A DNA stretch of 64,000 nucleotides from positions 56,230 to 120,229 of the forward strand of contig CAVPXF010000017.1 in the NCBI GenBank assembly GCA_963709655.1, given 5' to 3'. Position 1 is the stretch's first letter, and each line of letters starts with the position of its first letter. The notes below the pieces were generated by a model. It had not been told where the DNA came from, ran no database searches, and saw only the letters and a list, made by a program, of their open reading frames with translations. A program made the position numbers and the translations under genes. Source of the stretch: Roseiarcus sp963709655. Its GTDB lineage: Bacteria > Pseudomonadota > Alphaproteobacteria > Rhizobiales > Beijerinckiaceae. This document shows positions 8,596 to 17,506 of the stretch, one piece after another.

Positions 8596-9582
8596 TCAAC
8601 GGATGCCCGCGTCGATCAGCTTGGTCAGCGCGTCGATCGTCTTTGGCGTCACGACGCCCGCGCCTGTGTTGAGCGACAGGCCCGGCATCTTGTACTTGGC
8701 GCTCATCACGCACTGCACGACCGGAAAGAACCCCTGCATATAGAGGAGCTGGTCGAGCGTGGCGCTGATATAGCCGGACTTGAGGCCATCGATTGTCGCC
8801 GGGGCGAGGTCGATGCCGCCGACGATGATCTCCCCGGGCTTCTTGCCCGCCTTCTTCAGGGCCTCGGGCATGACGCCGGTGACGCCGCCGTGCTGCAGGC
8901 CGATCGCCTTCAGGTTCGGGTGCGCCTCGATATAGGCGACGAATTGCGGGATGCCGACGGAAGGATCGCTGTTGACGTCCTGGGGAATGTCCAGCCGATC
9001 GACCTTGAGGCCGGCCTTCTCCAGCGTGTCGGCGAGGCCCTTTTCCGATACGCCCCGCTCGGCCTGGCTGAAGATGCCCCAGACGACCGCCTGGTCGCCG
9101 GCCTTCAGGCCCTCAGCCAGCATGGCGTTGGCGGTCAGCGCGCCGCCGGCGTAGAGGTCGACGCCGGCGTAGCCGAAGCCTTTAGGGCCGAACTCCTTCT
9201 GCAGGTCGGTCAGCGGGGCGTTGCCATCGGTGACCACGATGCCTTCGCCGACGGCCTGTTGGACGAGATCATGGAACGCGGTCGAGCCGGGATGCCCCAT
9301 GATCTCGATGCAGTTGGGCTTCGCCGCCATGGCCTCCTTGAACTGGTTGATCATGGTTTCGGGCGCCCAGGCGGAGAACTGGGACTTGAGCTCCACGCCA
9401 AGCGCCTCGGCGGCCTCCTTCGCCCCGGTCTGACGGGCAAGCGTCGCGCCGTCGCCGGGGTTGCCGCCCATCTGCATGTACATGACCAGGCCCTTGCCGA
9501 TCGGATCGGCCGAGGCCGGAGCCGCAAGCCCGGCGACCGCCGCCGCGGCGACGCCGACCAAAACCACGTTGAGTGATCGCAT
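8596..9582 (-). CDS. Sugar ABC transporter, periplasmic substrate-binding protein (paralogue)
   Basis: A 328-residue Peripla_BP_4 protein with a signal peptide over residues 1-25 (cut after ASA). It shares with the binding protein at 1921-2934 the order IMGHPGS, GIVVTDGNAPL, KEFGPKGFGYAG, GDQAVVWGIFSQAERG and VGGIDLAPATI, so the two are paralogues with divergent ligand loops. The ligand is unknown, probably a monosaccharide or polyol. It is the last gene of an ATPase-permease-binding protein operon read leftward, the reverse of the usual order in which the binding protein comes first. A strong hairpin follows. Confidence 0.9.
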   Translation of the reverse strand: MRSLNVVLVGVAAAAVAGLAAPASADPIGKGLVMYMQMGGNPGDGATLARQTGAKEAAEALGVELKSQFSAWAPETMINQFKEAMAAKPNCIEIMGHPGSTAFHDLVQQAVGEGIVVTDGNAPLTDLQKEFGPKGFGYAGVDLYAGGALTANAMLAEGLKAGDQAVVWGIFSQAERGVSEKGLADTLEKAGLKVDRLDIPQDVNSDPSVGIPQFVAYIEAHPNLKAIGLQHGGVTGVMPEALKKAGKKPGEIIVGGIDLAPATIDGLKSGYISATLDQLLYMQGFFPVVQCVMSAKYKMPGLSLNTGAGVVTPKTIDALTKLIDAGIR

Positions 9583-9627
9583 TTTCGCTTCTCCCTATCT
9601 CGGGTCCGCCTGTTGCGACGGCCCGTT

Positions 9628-10684
9628 TTACTCGGCAGCGCGGGCGCTCCCGAACCTTCTGAACGACCCCAGCCGGGCCAGAAACGCCTGCCGGCGCTGC
9701 GGCTCGTCCACGTACAAGTAGAAGATGATCGCGATGAGAAAGATCAGCCCCTGCACCGTCCTGACCCAGGCGCCGGTGAGGCCCGCGGCGACGAGGCCGG
9801 CCTCAACCATGCCGATGATCAGGCAGCCGAACACCGTGCCGACAATGGTGGCGCGTCCGCCGAAGATCGAGGTGCCGCCGATCAGCACCGAGGCGATGGC
9901 GGTGAGCAGGTAGCCCTGGCCCTGGTTGCCGAAGAAGTTCTTGTTCTCGAGCGTCAGCATGATGGCGGCGCAGGCGGCGAGAAAGCCCATGAGCGTGAAG
10001 ATCTTGATCTTCTCGCGGTCGACGTCGATGCCGACGACGCGCGAGACGTCGTTGGAATCGCCGATGAACAGCGTGTGCTCACCGAACCGGTGGCGGGTGA
10101 GGACGAGCCAGAGAAAGCCAACGATGAGCGCCGTCCACAACGCCTGGATCGAGACCTCCGCCAGCCAGGACCCGGTCATCGAAGCGAACGGTCGCCCGAC
10201 GATCCCTTGCCAGACCGAGCTCTGCTCGGCGCCGCGCAACGCGTAGGACTTCCCGCCCGACAGCACCGTCGCCATGCCCGCCCAGAAGAACTGGGTTCCG
10301 AGCGTGGTCATGAAAGACGGGATGCCGACCTTGGCGATGATCACGCCGTTGACGAAACCGACCAGGATTCCCGACGCGAGGCCGGCGATCACGGCAAGCC
10401 AGCCGAGATCATATTCCTTGAACAGGACGGCGAAGACGAAGCCGGAAAAGGCGATGATCGAGGGGAAGCAGAGGTCGATCTCGCCCGCCCCGATCACGAA
10501 GGTCAGCCCTGCAGCGAGCAGGATCAGCGGCGGCAGGGTCGAGAGGAACGTCGTGTATATATAGGGGGCGAGGAATACTTCCGGTGCCCGATACATGAAC
10601 AGCGCCAGCAACAGCACGTAGACGATGATAATGGGCAGCGCCTCGACACGCTGGATGAATGACCCGCCTGAACTCTTGCGCCAT
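9628..10684 (-). CDS. Sugar ABC transporter permease (paralogue), frameshift near the N-terminus
   Basis: A BPD_transp_2 permease with the family block GAGEIDLCFPSIIAFSG and the carboxyl motif LIGGTSIFGGRATIVGT. The main frame has no ATG upstream of the first membrane helix; the first usable codon is GTG at 10617, which would cut into that helix. Reading from ATG at 10684 gives MAQEF and then must shift one base to join IQRVEALPIIIVYVLL. Removing one T from GAGTTC (10670-10675 complement) gives a continuous 351-residue protein. The start at 10684 lies 11 bases after the ATPase stop. Conservation on both sides suggests a sequence error rather than a pseudogene. Confidence 0.85.
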
Positions 10685-10695
10685 CCGGTTAGCCC

Positions 10696-11469
10696 CTAGC
10701 CCTCGTGCTGCAGGTCGATCAGGTACTCGGTCAGCTCCGCCACCGTCATGTCCTTCGGATCGATTTGCGACACGATCCGCCCCCGATCCAGCACAACCAG
10801 ACGGTCCGCCACCTCATGCACATGCGCCAGATTGTGTTCGATGTAGATGCAGGCGCGCCCGGACTGTTTGATCTTGCGCACGAAGTCGGTGACTTTTCGC
10901 ACTTCGGCGACGCCGAGCGCGGCGGTCGGCTCGTCGAGCACGATGAGGTCGGCGTTGTAGTGCATCGCCCGGCCGATCGCGATGCCCTGGCGCTCGCCGC
11001 CCGAGAGCTTGCCGACGGTCGAATCGACGGTGATGCCGACGCCGCGGAAGCCGATCACGTCGATCAGGATCTGCCGGGCGACCTCCTTCTCCCGCTTGAC
11101 GTCGATGAAGCCGAAGCGGTCGGTGATCTGCCGGCCGACGAAGAAATTGCGCCAGAGGGGCTGCTTCTCCGCCAACGACTTGTCCTGATAGACGGTCTCG
11201 ATCGAGAGGTCGTGCGCCATGCGCACCGAATACTCGCTCGGCTGGATTTCGCGATCGCGGACAAAGATCTTTCCGGCGGTCGGGGCGAGGACGCCGGTCA
11301 TCACCTTGATCAGGGTGGACTTGCCGGCGCCGTTGTCGCCGATGAGGCCGACGATCTCGTTGCGCCCTATAGCGATATGGATGTCGCGCAGCGCGTGGAC
11401 GGCGCCGAAATATTTCTGGACGCCCTCCAGACGGACGATGGACGCAAAGTCAGAAGTCGGGGGCGCCAT
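10696..11469 (-). CDS. Sugar ABC transporter ATP-binding protein (single ABC domain, paralogue)
   Basis: A 257-residue ATPase, first gene of the second, leftward sugar-uptake operon. Motifs: Walker A GDNGAGKST (about residues 43-51), VYQDKSLAEKQPLWRNFF in the Q-loop region, signature LSGGERQ, Walker B LIVLDEPT and switch IEHN. It shares with the ATPase at 3011-3808 the unusual stretch ETVYQ-x-x-x-L-x-EKQP-x-WRN-x-F, supporting common ancestry of the two systems. It is a single-domain version, so two copies probably pair in the complex. Confidence 0.92.
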   Translation of the reverse strand: MAPPTSDFASIVRLEGVQKYFGAVHALRDIHIAIGRNEIVGLIGDNGAGKSTLIKVMTGVLAPTAGKIFVRDREIQPSEYSVRMAHDLSIETVYQDKSLAEKQPLWRNFFVGRQITDRFGFIDVKREKEVARQILIDVIGFRGVGITVDSTVGKLSGGERQGIAIGRAMHYNADLIVLDEPTAALGVAEVRKVTDFVRKIKQSGRACIYIEHNLAHVHEVADRLVVLDRGRIVSQIDPKDMTVAELTEYLIDLQHEG

Positions 11470-11940
11470 AAGTGCTCCTCCCGCCGGACATCCGGCGACG
11501 AGCGCCGTTCCTCATCCGATATGAACTATGCCCAACTCTCAGACGTTGGCAATGGGGTCGGTCGCCGCAGAAGGGTCGGACCCGGCGGCAACGGGGTCGG
11601 CCCCGCCTGATCATCCACGCTCCGCGCCTACGCCGGTTCGGAGACTTGGCTCTCTGGCCGTCTGACTGCCGCGCATATAGGCTCAGCGCTTCGGACGGTC
11701 GCTGCGGCGCGACTTCGCGACCGCAGATGGCTTAGCGCTCCTGATGTCGCAAGTGAGGATATGACGATAAGACATTTAAAAGATTAGATTTCCTCTCAGC
11801 TAGGGGGAGGCAGATTACGGCGAAAGTATGGCAACTAGCCTCCGAACGAGGCGCCCGAGTCAGAAAATGGAGGCTAACGCCTTGATATCGTTCGACCGAT
11901 TGTTAATTGCCCGCCGCCCACCCTCGAGGTCCCCAGCCCG
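11470..11940. other. Intergenic, divergent region
   Basis: 471 bases between divergently read operons. The left half contains three closely spaced GGGTCGG words (about 11550-11605) with C-rich complements, giving a local imperfect inverted-repeat look. The right half is comparatively AT-rich (11755-11800) and could hold promoters. No gene was recognised. Confidence 0.35.
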
Positions 11941-12420
11941 ATGACCAACCTCGGCATCCTCGCCCGCCGCAAGATCGAAGCGGAGATCATCGCGCCGATC
12001 TACGACGAGATGCGCAAGGCGATCGGCGAAGAGCAGGCGCGGGCGATCCTCAGGGCCGCCATCCGGCGCGCGGCCATCGCCTCCGGGGCGGAGCTTGCGG
12101 CGCGCGCGCCTGGCGGCGCCAGCCTCGAGAGCTTCAAGTCCATCTTCCCGCTGTGGACGAAGGACGACGCCCTGACCGTCGAGGTCAAGCGCGACGAGCC
12201 CAGCGTCTTCGATTTCAATGTCACCCGCTGCCGCTACGCCGAGACCTACCGCGCCATGGGCCTCGGCGGCCTGGGGGATATTCTGTCCTGCGACCGCGAC
12301 GGCGCCTTCTGCGAGGGCTATGATCCGCGTATCGAATTGACGCGAACCCAGACCATCATGGGCGGCGCCAGCCATTGCGACTTCCGCTACCGGGCCGAGG
12401 CGGAAAAGCCCGACGAATGA
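11941..12420 (+). CDS. L-2-amino-thiazoline-4-carboxylate hydrolase family protein
   Basis: A 159-residue protein of the ATC_hydrolase family (PF14196). The diagnostic carboxyl block is present: CDRDGAFCEGYDPRIELTRT followed by QTIMGGASHCDFRYR, with the family's conserved Cys and His. Family members open the thiazoline ring of ATC to give S- or N-carbamoyl-cysteine in Pseudomonas cysteine production; most homologues, like this one, have no tested substrate. It is followed closely by a SIMPL-domain gene. No other thiazoline-pathway gene is visible, so a role in a wider hydrolytic function is equally possible. Confidence 0.8.
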   Translation: MTNLGILARRKIEAEIIAPIYDEMRKAIGEEQARAILRAAIRRAAIASGAELAARAPGGASLESFKSIFPLWTKDDALTVEVKRDEPSVFDFNVTRCRYAETYRAMGLGGLGDILSCDRDGAFCEGYDPRIELTRTQTIMGGASHCDFRYRAEAEKPDE

Positions 12421-12464
12421 CCCGCCGAGCCCGAGCGGGGGCGGAAACCATCGAGGGGAAAGCC

Positions 12465-13202
12465 ATGAAGCTTCTGTCCGTTCTCGCCGGCGCCGCCGCG
12501 CTGGCGCTTGTCTATCCCCCCCTGGCGGCCTTGGCTGCGCCGGACACCCGGCTTTTCGAACTCAATCCCGACCGCTCGATCGAGATCACGGGCGAGGCCA
12601 GCGTCGAGGCGACGCCGGATTTCGCCAGGGTCACGCTCGGCGTCACGACCACCGGCAAGGACGCGGGCGAAGCGACGGCGGCCAACGGCAAGGCGACCAA
12701 CGCGCTGATCGCCGCCCTCAAGGGCGACGGACTCGCGCCGGCCGACATTCAGACGTCCAGCCTGTCGATTACACCGAATTTCGCCAATCGCGGGGCCGGC
12801 TCGTCCGAGCCGCCGGCAATTGACGGCTACACCGTCGGCAACATGGTGACGGTGACCGTCCGCGACCTCTCGCGGCTTGGCGCCCTGCTCGACAAGGCGG
12901 TCGAGAGCGGAGCCAACGCCATGTACGGCGTCGCCTTCGGCGAGAACAACGTCAGCGGCCTGCTCGACAAGGCCCGTCCGCTCGCCTTCGCCGACGCGCG
13001 GCGCAAGGCCGAGATCTACGCCGCCGCGGCCGGGTCGAAGATCGGCCGGCTGATGGAGCTCAGCGAGCAGGTCGGGGGACCGCCCATGCCGTTCCAGCGC
13101 CGCGTCTACGCGACCGCCGCGATGGCCGCCCCGACGCCGGTCGAGGCTGGTGAGGATAAGCTCAGCGTGACGGTGACGGCGCGGTTCGAGTTGACGCAGT
13201 AG
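12465..13202 (+). CDS. SIMPL-domain (DUF541) periplasmic protein
   Basis: A 245-residue exported protein. Residues 1-24 form a signal peptide ending ALAAP. The mature part shows the SIMPL/DUF541 pattern: ITGEASVEATPDFARVTLGV at the start, DIQTSSLSITPNF in the middle, VGNMVTVTVRDLSRLGALLD, and ADARRKAEIYAAAAGSKIG with the closing LSVTVTARFEL. E. coli YggE and BP26 of Brucella belong here; they are linked to oxidative-stress tolerance and channel-like oligomers, without a defined activity. ATG at 12465 is preceded by GAGGGGAA. Confidence 0.9.
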   Translation: MKLLSVLAGAAALALVYPPLAALAAPDTRLFELNPDRSIEITGEASVEATPDFARVTLGVTTTGKDAGEATAANGKATNALIAALKGDGLAPADIQTSSLSITPNFANRGAGSSEPPAIDGYTVGNMVTVTVRDLSRLGALLDKAVESGANAMYGVAFGENNVSGLLDKARPLAFADARRKAEIYAAAAGSKIGRLMELSEQVGGPPMPFQRRVYATAAMAAPTPVEAGEDKLSVTVTARFELTQ

Positions 13203-13227
13203 CCTGACACGAACGGGGAGACGCTTC

Positions 13228-13494
13228 ATGTGCCGCGCCATTCGCCCGCTGTTCAATTTCGAGCCTTCGGCGACGGAAGAGGAGATTCGCGCCTCGGCGC
13301 TCCAGTTCGTGCGCAAGGTCAGCGGCTTCGCGCATCCGTCGCAGGCGAACGCCGAGGCCTTTGCACACGCCGTCGATGAGGTCGCCGACGCCACACGGCG
13401 GCTGGTGGCGTCGCTCCACAGCGCCGCGCCGCCGCGCGACCGAGCCGTCGAGGCCGTCCGGGCGCGAGAGCGGTCGCGACGGCGCTTTGCCTGA
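13228..13494 (+). CDS. DUF2277 family protein
   Basis: An 88-residue protein matching DUF2277 almost end to end: MCRAIRPLFNFEPSATEEEI, then LQFVRKVSGFAHPSQAN, then AFAHAVDEVADATRRLVASL. The family is widespread in Actinobacteria and Alphaproteobacteria with no known function. The invariant start MCR-x-IR and the FNFEP motif make the call safe. It lies 25 bases after the SIMPL gene on the same strand and may be co-transcribed. A GGGGAG ribosome site precedes the ATG. Confidence 0.9.
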   Translation: MCRAIRPLFNFEPSATEEEIRASALQFVRKVSGFAHPSQANAEAFAHAVDEVADATRRLVASLHSAAPPRDRAVEAVRARERSRRRFA

Positions 13495-13620
13495 TCCGGC
13501 CGCGCCCGTCGGAGGCTATTTCCTCATGGCGGCCCCGTATGTGCTGCGCGCGGCGGGGCTCGTCGGGAAAGGAACGCTCATGCGCATAACGCTTTTGTCG
13601 CAGCGCTCGCCGCCGCCACG

Positions 13621-13881
13621 ATGACCTTGTCGATCGCCGCGGCCCGCGCCGGACTCACCGCGCCGGCGATCGCGGCGCATTTCCACTGGCCGGCCCTGGT
13701 CGGCAAGCCTGCGCCGATCGAGGCGCCCTTGAAGCCGCCGCTCGACAGCCCGATGAAAGGCTCGGCGACTTTGACCAACTCCCAGGCCAAGGACCTGATG
13801 GACGGCATGACGTACTTCAGCATCCACACCGCGGAGCACAAGCCGTGCGAGATCCGCGGCCAGCTCGAAAAGGTGATGTGA
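13621..13881 (+). CDS. CHRD-domain protein, N-terminally truncated
   Basis: 86 residues carrying the second half of a CHRD domain: GLTAPAIAAHFHWPALVG, then SPMKGSATLTNSQAKDLMDG and YFSIHTAEHKPCEIRGQL at the end. CHRD proteins are normally secreted, with a signal peptide and a first half of about 50 further residues before the AHFH motif. Both are missing here. A short upstream frame starting at 13580 stops at about 13622 and does not supply them. It is probably a 5'-truncated remnant, although another undetected frameshift is possible. Confidence 0.6.
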   Translation: MTLSIAAARAGLTAPAIAAHFHWPALVGKPAPIEAPLKPPLDSPMKGSATLTNSQAKDLMDGMTYFSIHTAEHKPCEIRGQLEKVM

Positions 13882-14010
13882 GCGGTTCGCCAACGTGTAG
13901 GGCGCGCTCGATGAGCGCGCCGCCGCGGCCGCCGACCGCGCCATGCCCTTGCGCGCTCGCGAGCGGCGGACTGGTTTCATCGCGTCCCGTTCGGACCGCG
14001 GCGCCGGCCC

Positions 14011-14868
14011 TTACCCGTCTTCTCTCAGGTAGGCGCTGACTTCCGGCGGCCGCCATCCGGCCAGCGCCTCCCGGCGGGGCCGCCAGATCTCCGCCCGCAG
14101 CGGCCAGCAGCGCGCCGCATCGCTCGAATGGCCGGAACCGCAATCGCCCCCCGGGCACGCCGAGAGCGCCGCGATCAGGTCGATTTCGGCGAAGAACTCG
14201 ATGAAGTCCCCCGGCCTTACCGGACTCGCCTTCATGAAATAGCGCCCCTCGGCGCGGTCGAACCCGGTGCACATGAAGACGTTGAGCACGTCATGGACAT
14301 GCGGTTCCGCGGCCTCGAACGGCAGCTTGAGGCGGCCCGCCAAAGCCTTCGTCAGGTTCGAGTGGCAGCAATGGTGATAGTCGCCGCCGCCAAGAAGCCG
14401 GTTGGTGTAGGGGTCGCAGCGCGTGCCGATAACGTCATGGACTCCGGCGCCGTCGGCGTCGAAGCCGTACCAGTCGAGCGTGTCGGCGGTGATTGTCGCC
14501 ATCGGCCGCAGGTGCGGCAACGCGCTCCACAGGCGATCGCCGACCGTCACATGCGTGCCGTGCAGCGCGCGCGTCTTGCCGCTGTAGAAGCGCTCGGCGA
14601 GGTTCGCGGCATTCCAGAGATTGAGGTCGCCGACTTGCGACCCCTCGACGCTGACGATGCGGAAAATATGCCCTGCCGGCACGTCGAAGGCCGCGCCTTC
14701 GCGTGGGCCGACGATGACCTCGGCGACCTGGGCCATGCCGTTTCGCGCGCGGGCGTAGAACGCATGATCGACCGGCGGCAGCCGGTCGGCCGCGTAGACG
14801 ACGAGGGGTTTTGCGGCCCTGCGCGCCGCGGCGTCAGGCGGCGCCGGATGGGCGGTATGACGGGACAT
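14011..14868 (-). CDS. DUF1989 / urea carboxylase-associated family protein
   Basis: 285 residues. The family features are a cupin-like core with GREGAAF-type and VSVEGSQVGDLNLWNAANLA segments, then GDYHHCCHSNLTKAL (clustered His/Cys) and HDVLNVFMCTGFD, and a Cys-containing tail SACPGGDCGSGHSSD. DUF1989 proteins accompany urea carboxylase or guanidine metabolism; none of those partner genes is in this window. ATG at 14868 is followed by a poorly conserved Pro/Ala leader of about 20 residues. It is read divergently from an MFS exporter. Confidence 0.82.
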   Translation of the reverse strand: MSRHTAHPAPPDAAARRAAKPLVVYAADRLPPVDHAFYARARNGMAQVAEVIVGPREGAAFDVPAGHIFRIVSVEGSQVGDLNLWNAANLAERFYSGKTRALHGTHVTVGDRLWSALPHLRPMATITADTLDWYGFDADGAGVHDVIGTRCDPYTNRLLGGGDYHHCCHSNLTKALAGRLKLPFEAAEPHVHDVLNVFMCTGFDRAEGRYFMKASPVRPGDFIEFFAEIDLIAALSACPGGDCGSGHSSDAARCWPLRAEIWRPRREALAGWRPPEVSAYLREDG

Positions 14869-14974
14869 GGAGCAAGCGTAGCGTATGGCGCGGCAGCGGA
14901 CGAGTCCTTGACATGAGGCCGCTTGTCCGGTGACCTTGCGCGGGCCGCGCCGGCGGGGACGCCGCAAGGGGGAT

Positions 14975-16492
14975 GTGGTGACCGGACAACTCGATCTGCC
15001 GGAGCCCGCGCCCGTGAAGGCGCTCGAACGCCTTTCATTCTATCCCTGGCTCGTCGTCGGCACAGTCTGCGTCGGCAACTTTATGGGTCAGACGGACGCC
15101 AGCATCGTCCAGCTCGCCATGCCGGCGTTCGAGGATTCGTTCGACGCGCCGCTCGGCGCGGTCAGCTGGGTGGCGGTCGGCTACGTGCTCGCCTTCGCCG
15201 CCGCTCTACCCGCCTTCGCGCGCCTGGCCGAGATGGCTGGGCGCAAAACAATATATCTTGTCGGCTTCGCCCTTTTTGGCGCCTTCTCGGCCGCCTGCGC
15301 GCTCGCGCCGAATCTCCTCTGGCTGATCGCCTTCCGCGCCCTGCTCGGCATCGGCGGCGCCATGCTCGGCGCCAACAGCGTCGTCATCATCGTGACCGCC
15401 GCCGGCCCGGAGCGACGGGGCAAGGCGCTCGGAATTCAGGCGGCGGCCCAGGCCGTGGGCCTAAGCGCCGGCCCGGCGCTTGGCGGTGTGCTGCTCGGCG
15501 CCTTCGGCTGGCGGTCGATCTTCTGGATCGCAGTTCCCGCCGCCGTGATCGGGACGTTGCTCGGCTGGTTCATCATTCCGAAGACGGCCAAGCGCTCGCC
15601 GGAAGCGAGGTTCGATGTCGTCGGCGCGCTTTTGCTCGCGCCGGCGCTGGCCGGGCTCCTGCTCGCGATCACCGAGGTCCGCGCCTGGGGCCTGTCCGCG
15701 CCGATGATCGCCTGTCTCGTTGCGGCGCCGATCTTCTTCGCCGCCTTCGTCTGGCGCGAAATGACGATGCACGACCCGCTCGTCGATCTCCGCCTCTTCC
15801 GTCGCCCCGTCTTCACAGCCGGAAGCCTCGGCATCCTGCTGTCCTACGCGATGCTCTATGCGATCTTCTTCGCCATGTCGTTCGCGCTCATCCGCGGCTA
15901 CCACGATTCCCCGTCCAAGGCGGGCCTCGAACTGACCGTCGTGCCGGTCGCGCTCGGCCTCACCGCGCCCTTCGCGGGCGGGCTTTCGGACAGGCGGCGC
16001 CGCCTCGTCATGCTCATCGGCATGGGCGCCTGCGTCGCGTCCGCCCTGGCGCTGACCCGCCTCCTGACCGGGACAGCCGCGAGCCTCCCGGGCGTCCTGG
16101 CCGGCCTCGCCCTGTTCGGCGCAGGCCTCGGAGTCTTCATCGCGCCGAACAACAGCGCCACGATGGCGGCCGCCCCGCCCGAAAAATCCGGCGTCGCCGG
16201 CGGCCTCGTCAACCTCTTGCGCGTGTTCGGCGCGGGCTTCGGCGTCGCCGCCGCCTCGGCGACGCTTGCCTGGCGGCTTGCCCTGTCGACCGGCGCGCAA
16301 GGACGCACCGCCGGCTTACCCGAGGCCGCATTGCTCGCAGCGGTTTCCGACGTGCTTGTCCTGTTGGCGGTGTTTGCCGCAATCTGCGCGGCGACGGCGC
16401 TGGTCCGGGAAGCGGTCGTCAGTGGGGCTTCCGAAACGGCGGGCGAGGCGCCTCTCTCCCCGTCAGAGGGAGCCCGCAAAGCGGTAGGGTGA
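14975..16492 (+). CDS. MFS transporter, DHA2 (14-helix) drug:H+ antiporter type
   Basis: About 505 residues with 14 predicted membrane helices. Motifs are GQTDASIVQLAMPAFEDSF in helix 1, ARLAEMAGRKTIYLVG in loop 2-3, and GPALGGVLLGAFGWRSIFWI, the antiporter motif C region. These are typical of EmrB/QacA-like exporters of toxic or amphipathic compounds. The start is taken as GTG at 14975 after GCAAGGGGGAT, leaving out an Arg-rich leader. The last 12 residues (SPSEGARKAVG) are encoded by a common rhizobial intergenic repeat (CCGTCAGAGGGAGCCCGCAA), so the natural terminus may have been replaced by repeat DNA. Confidence 0.88.
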   Translation: MVTGQLDLPEPAPVKALERLSFYPWLVVGTVCVGNFMGQTDASIVQLAMPAFEDSFDAPLGAVSWVAVGYVLAFAAALPAFARLAEMAGRKTIYLVGFALFGAFSAACALAPNLLWLIAFRALLGIGGAMLGANSVVIIVTAAGPERRGKALGIQAAAQAVGLSAGPALGGVLLGAFGWRSIFWIAVPAAVIGTLLGWFIIPKTAKRSPEARFDVVGALLLAPALAGLLLAITEVRAWGLSAPMIACLVAAPIFFAAFVWREMTMHDPLVDLRLFRRPVFTAGSLGILLSYAMLYAIFFAMSFALIRGYHDSPSKAGLELTVVPVALGLTAPFAGGLSDRRRRLVMLIGMGACVASALALTRLLTGTAASLPGVLAGLALFGAGLGVFIAPNNSATMAAAPPEKSGVAGGLVNLLRVFGAGFGVAAASATLAWRLALSTGAQGRTAGLPEAALLAAVSDVLVLLAVFAAICAATALVREAVVSGASETAGEAPLSPSEGARKAVG

Positions 16493-16502
16493 GGGCAGGC
16501 CG

Positions 16503-17456
16503 CTACGGAACGAACACCACGCGCCGCGCGTCTTCGGCCTCGCTCCAGGCTTGCTCGACCCGGGCGAGCGGAACCGTACGCGTCGCGACCCGCAAGCCGG
16601 CGGGCTTCGCCGCTGCGAACACCGCGCCGATCGCCGCCAGGAACCGGGGACCCGGAACGCTGCCGAGCCCGCTGCCCATGACTTCGATCGGGGTGGAACG
16701 CAGAATGTCGGCGCGAAGCGCAATCTGGCCGCCTGCCGCCGCGCCAATCTGAACGAAGCGAATTTCCGGCGACCGCGGCCCGGCCTTGGCGGCGCCCGTG
16801 AGCAACAGCTCCGCGCTGCGGCCCCAGAGGTAATCGAGCACGACGTCGACACGATCGGCGAAGACGCCGCGAAAGCTCCGCTCGAGCGCGGCGTCGTCGG
16901 CGCTCAAGGCGATGGTCGCGTCGGCGCCGATGGCGGCGAGCGAGGCCAAAGCCTCGGGATTGCGGCCGGTCGCGATCACCCTCTTCGCGCCCAGATGCTT
17001 GGCGATCTGCACGGCGAGCCGGCCGGCGGTTCCGGTCGCCCCGTTGACGAGCACGGTCTCGCCCGGCGCGAGCTTGGCGCGATCGACGAGGGCGGCCCAC
17101 GACGACATGCCGGGGTTGGCGATCGCCGCCGCGGTCACGTCGTCGAGGTCGTCGGGAACCGGCAGGCATTGCCCGGCGCCCACGGCGGCCTCCTCCGCGA
17201 AGGCGCCGTAGGGCGCGCGCGGCAACAGGAAATAGACGCGGCCCCCATCCTCGAGCCTGCCCACGCCATCGACCCCGGCGATGAATGGATAGGCGCCGGA
17301 TGAGCTGTAATGCGCGCCAGACGCCCGGCCGCGGGCAAGCTGCGTCAGCGCGGCGGCCGTCACCTTCACGAGCCGCTCGCCCTCGCCGCAGACCGGCGCG
17401 GGGAAATCGGCGTAAACGGGCGCTCGCCCGGGTCCCTGAACGATCGCGGCTTTCAT
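16503..17456 (-). CDS. Zinc-free medium-chain dehydrogenase/reductase (quinone oxidoreductase-like)
   Basis: 317 residues of the MDR superfamily, expected to reduce a quinone or enone with NADPH. The nucleotide-binding segment ETVLVNGATGTAGRLAVQIAK (about residues 136-156) has the AXXGXXG-type loop, and the catalytic-domain block IAGVDGVGRLEDGGRVYFLL is present. No structural-zinc cysteines are seen, which fits the quinone-oxidoreductase branch. It is divergent from a MarR-family gene across a 60-base region with a dyad operator, so it is probably the MarR target. The physiological substrate is unknown. Confidence 0.85.
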   Translation of the reverse strand: MKAAIVQGPGRAPVYADFPAPVCGEGERLVKVTAAALTQLARGRASGAHYSSSGAYPFIAGVDGVGRLEDGGRVYFLLPRAPYGAFAEEAAVGAGQCLPVPDDLDDVTAAAIANPGMSSWAALVDRAKLAPGETVLVNGATGTAGRLAVQIAKHLGAKRVIATGRNPEALASLAAIGADATIALSADDAALERSFRGVFADRVDVVLDYLWGRSAELLLTGAAKAGPRSPEIRFVQIGAAAGGQIALRADILRSTPIEVMGSGLGSVPGPRFLAAIGAVFAAAKPAGLRVATRTVPLARVEQAWSEAEDARRVVFVP

Positions 17457-17479
17457 GGCGGAGATCCTTTCCTGATCGC

Positions 17480-17506
17480 GATATCCGTGTATAATGCACG
17501 TATATC
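17480..17506. promoter_or_regulatory. Dyad operator overlapping a TATAAT element in the marR/oxidoreductase divergon
   Basis: GATATCCGTG, then TATAATG, then CACGTATATC form an inverted repeat matching at 9 of 10 positions in the arms. TATAAT (17490-17495) lies exactly at its centre. The site is between the oxidoreductase start (17456) and the MarR start (17517). Its position suggests MarR binding that blocks transcription both ways. The role is inferred; the symmetry is seen directly. Confidence 0.65.

Noticed and set aside
14923..16752. A 609-codon frame overlapping the MFS gene on the same strand
   Set aside because: Arg/Ala/Pro-rich out-of-frame reading of the transporter gene; the true frame has 14 hydrophobic segments and MFS motifs.
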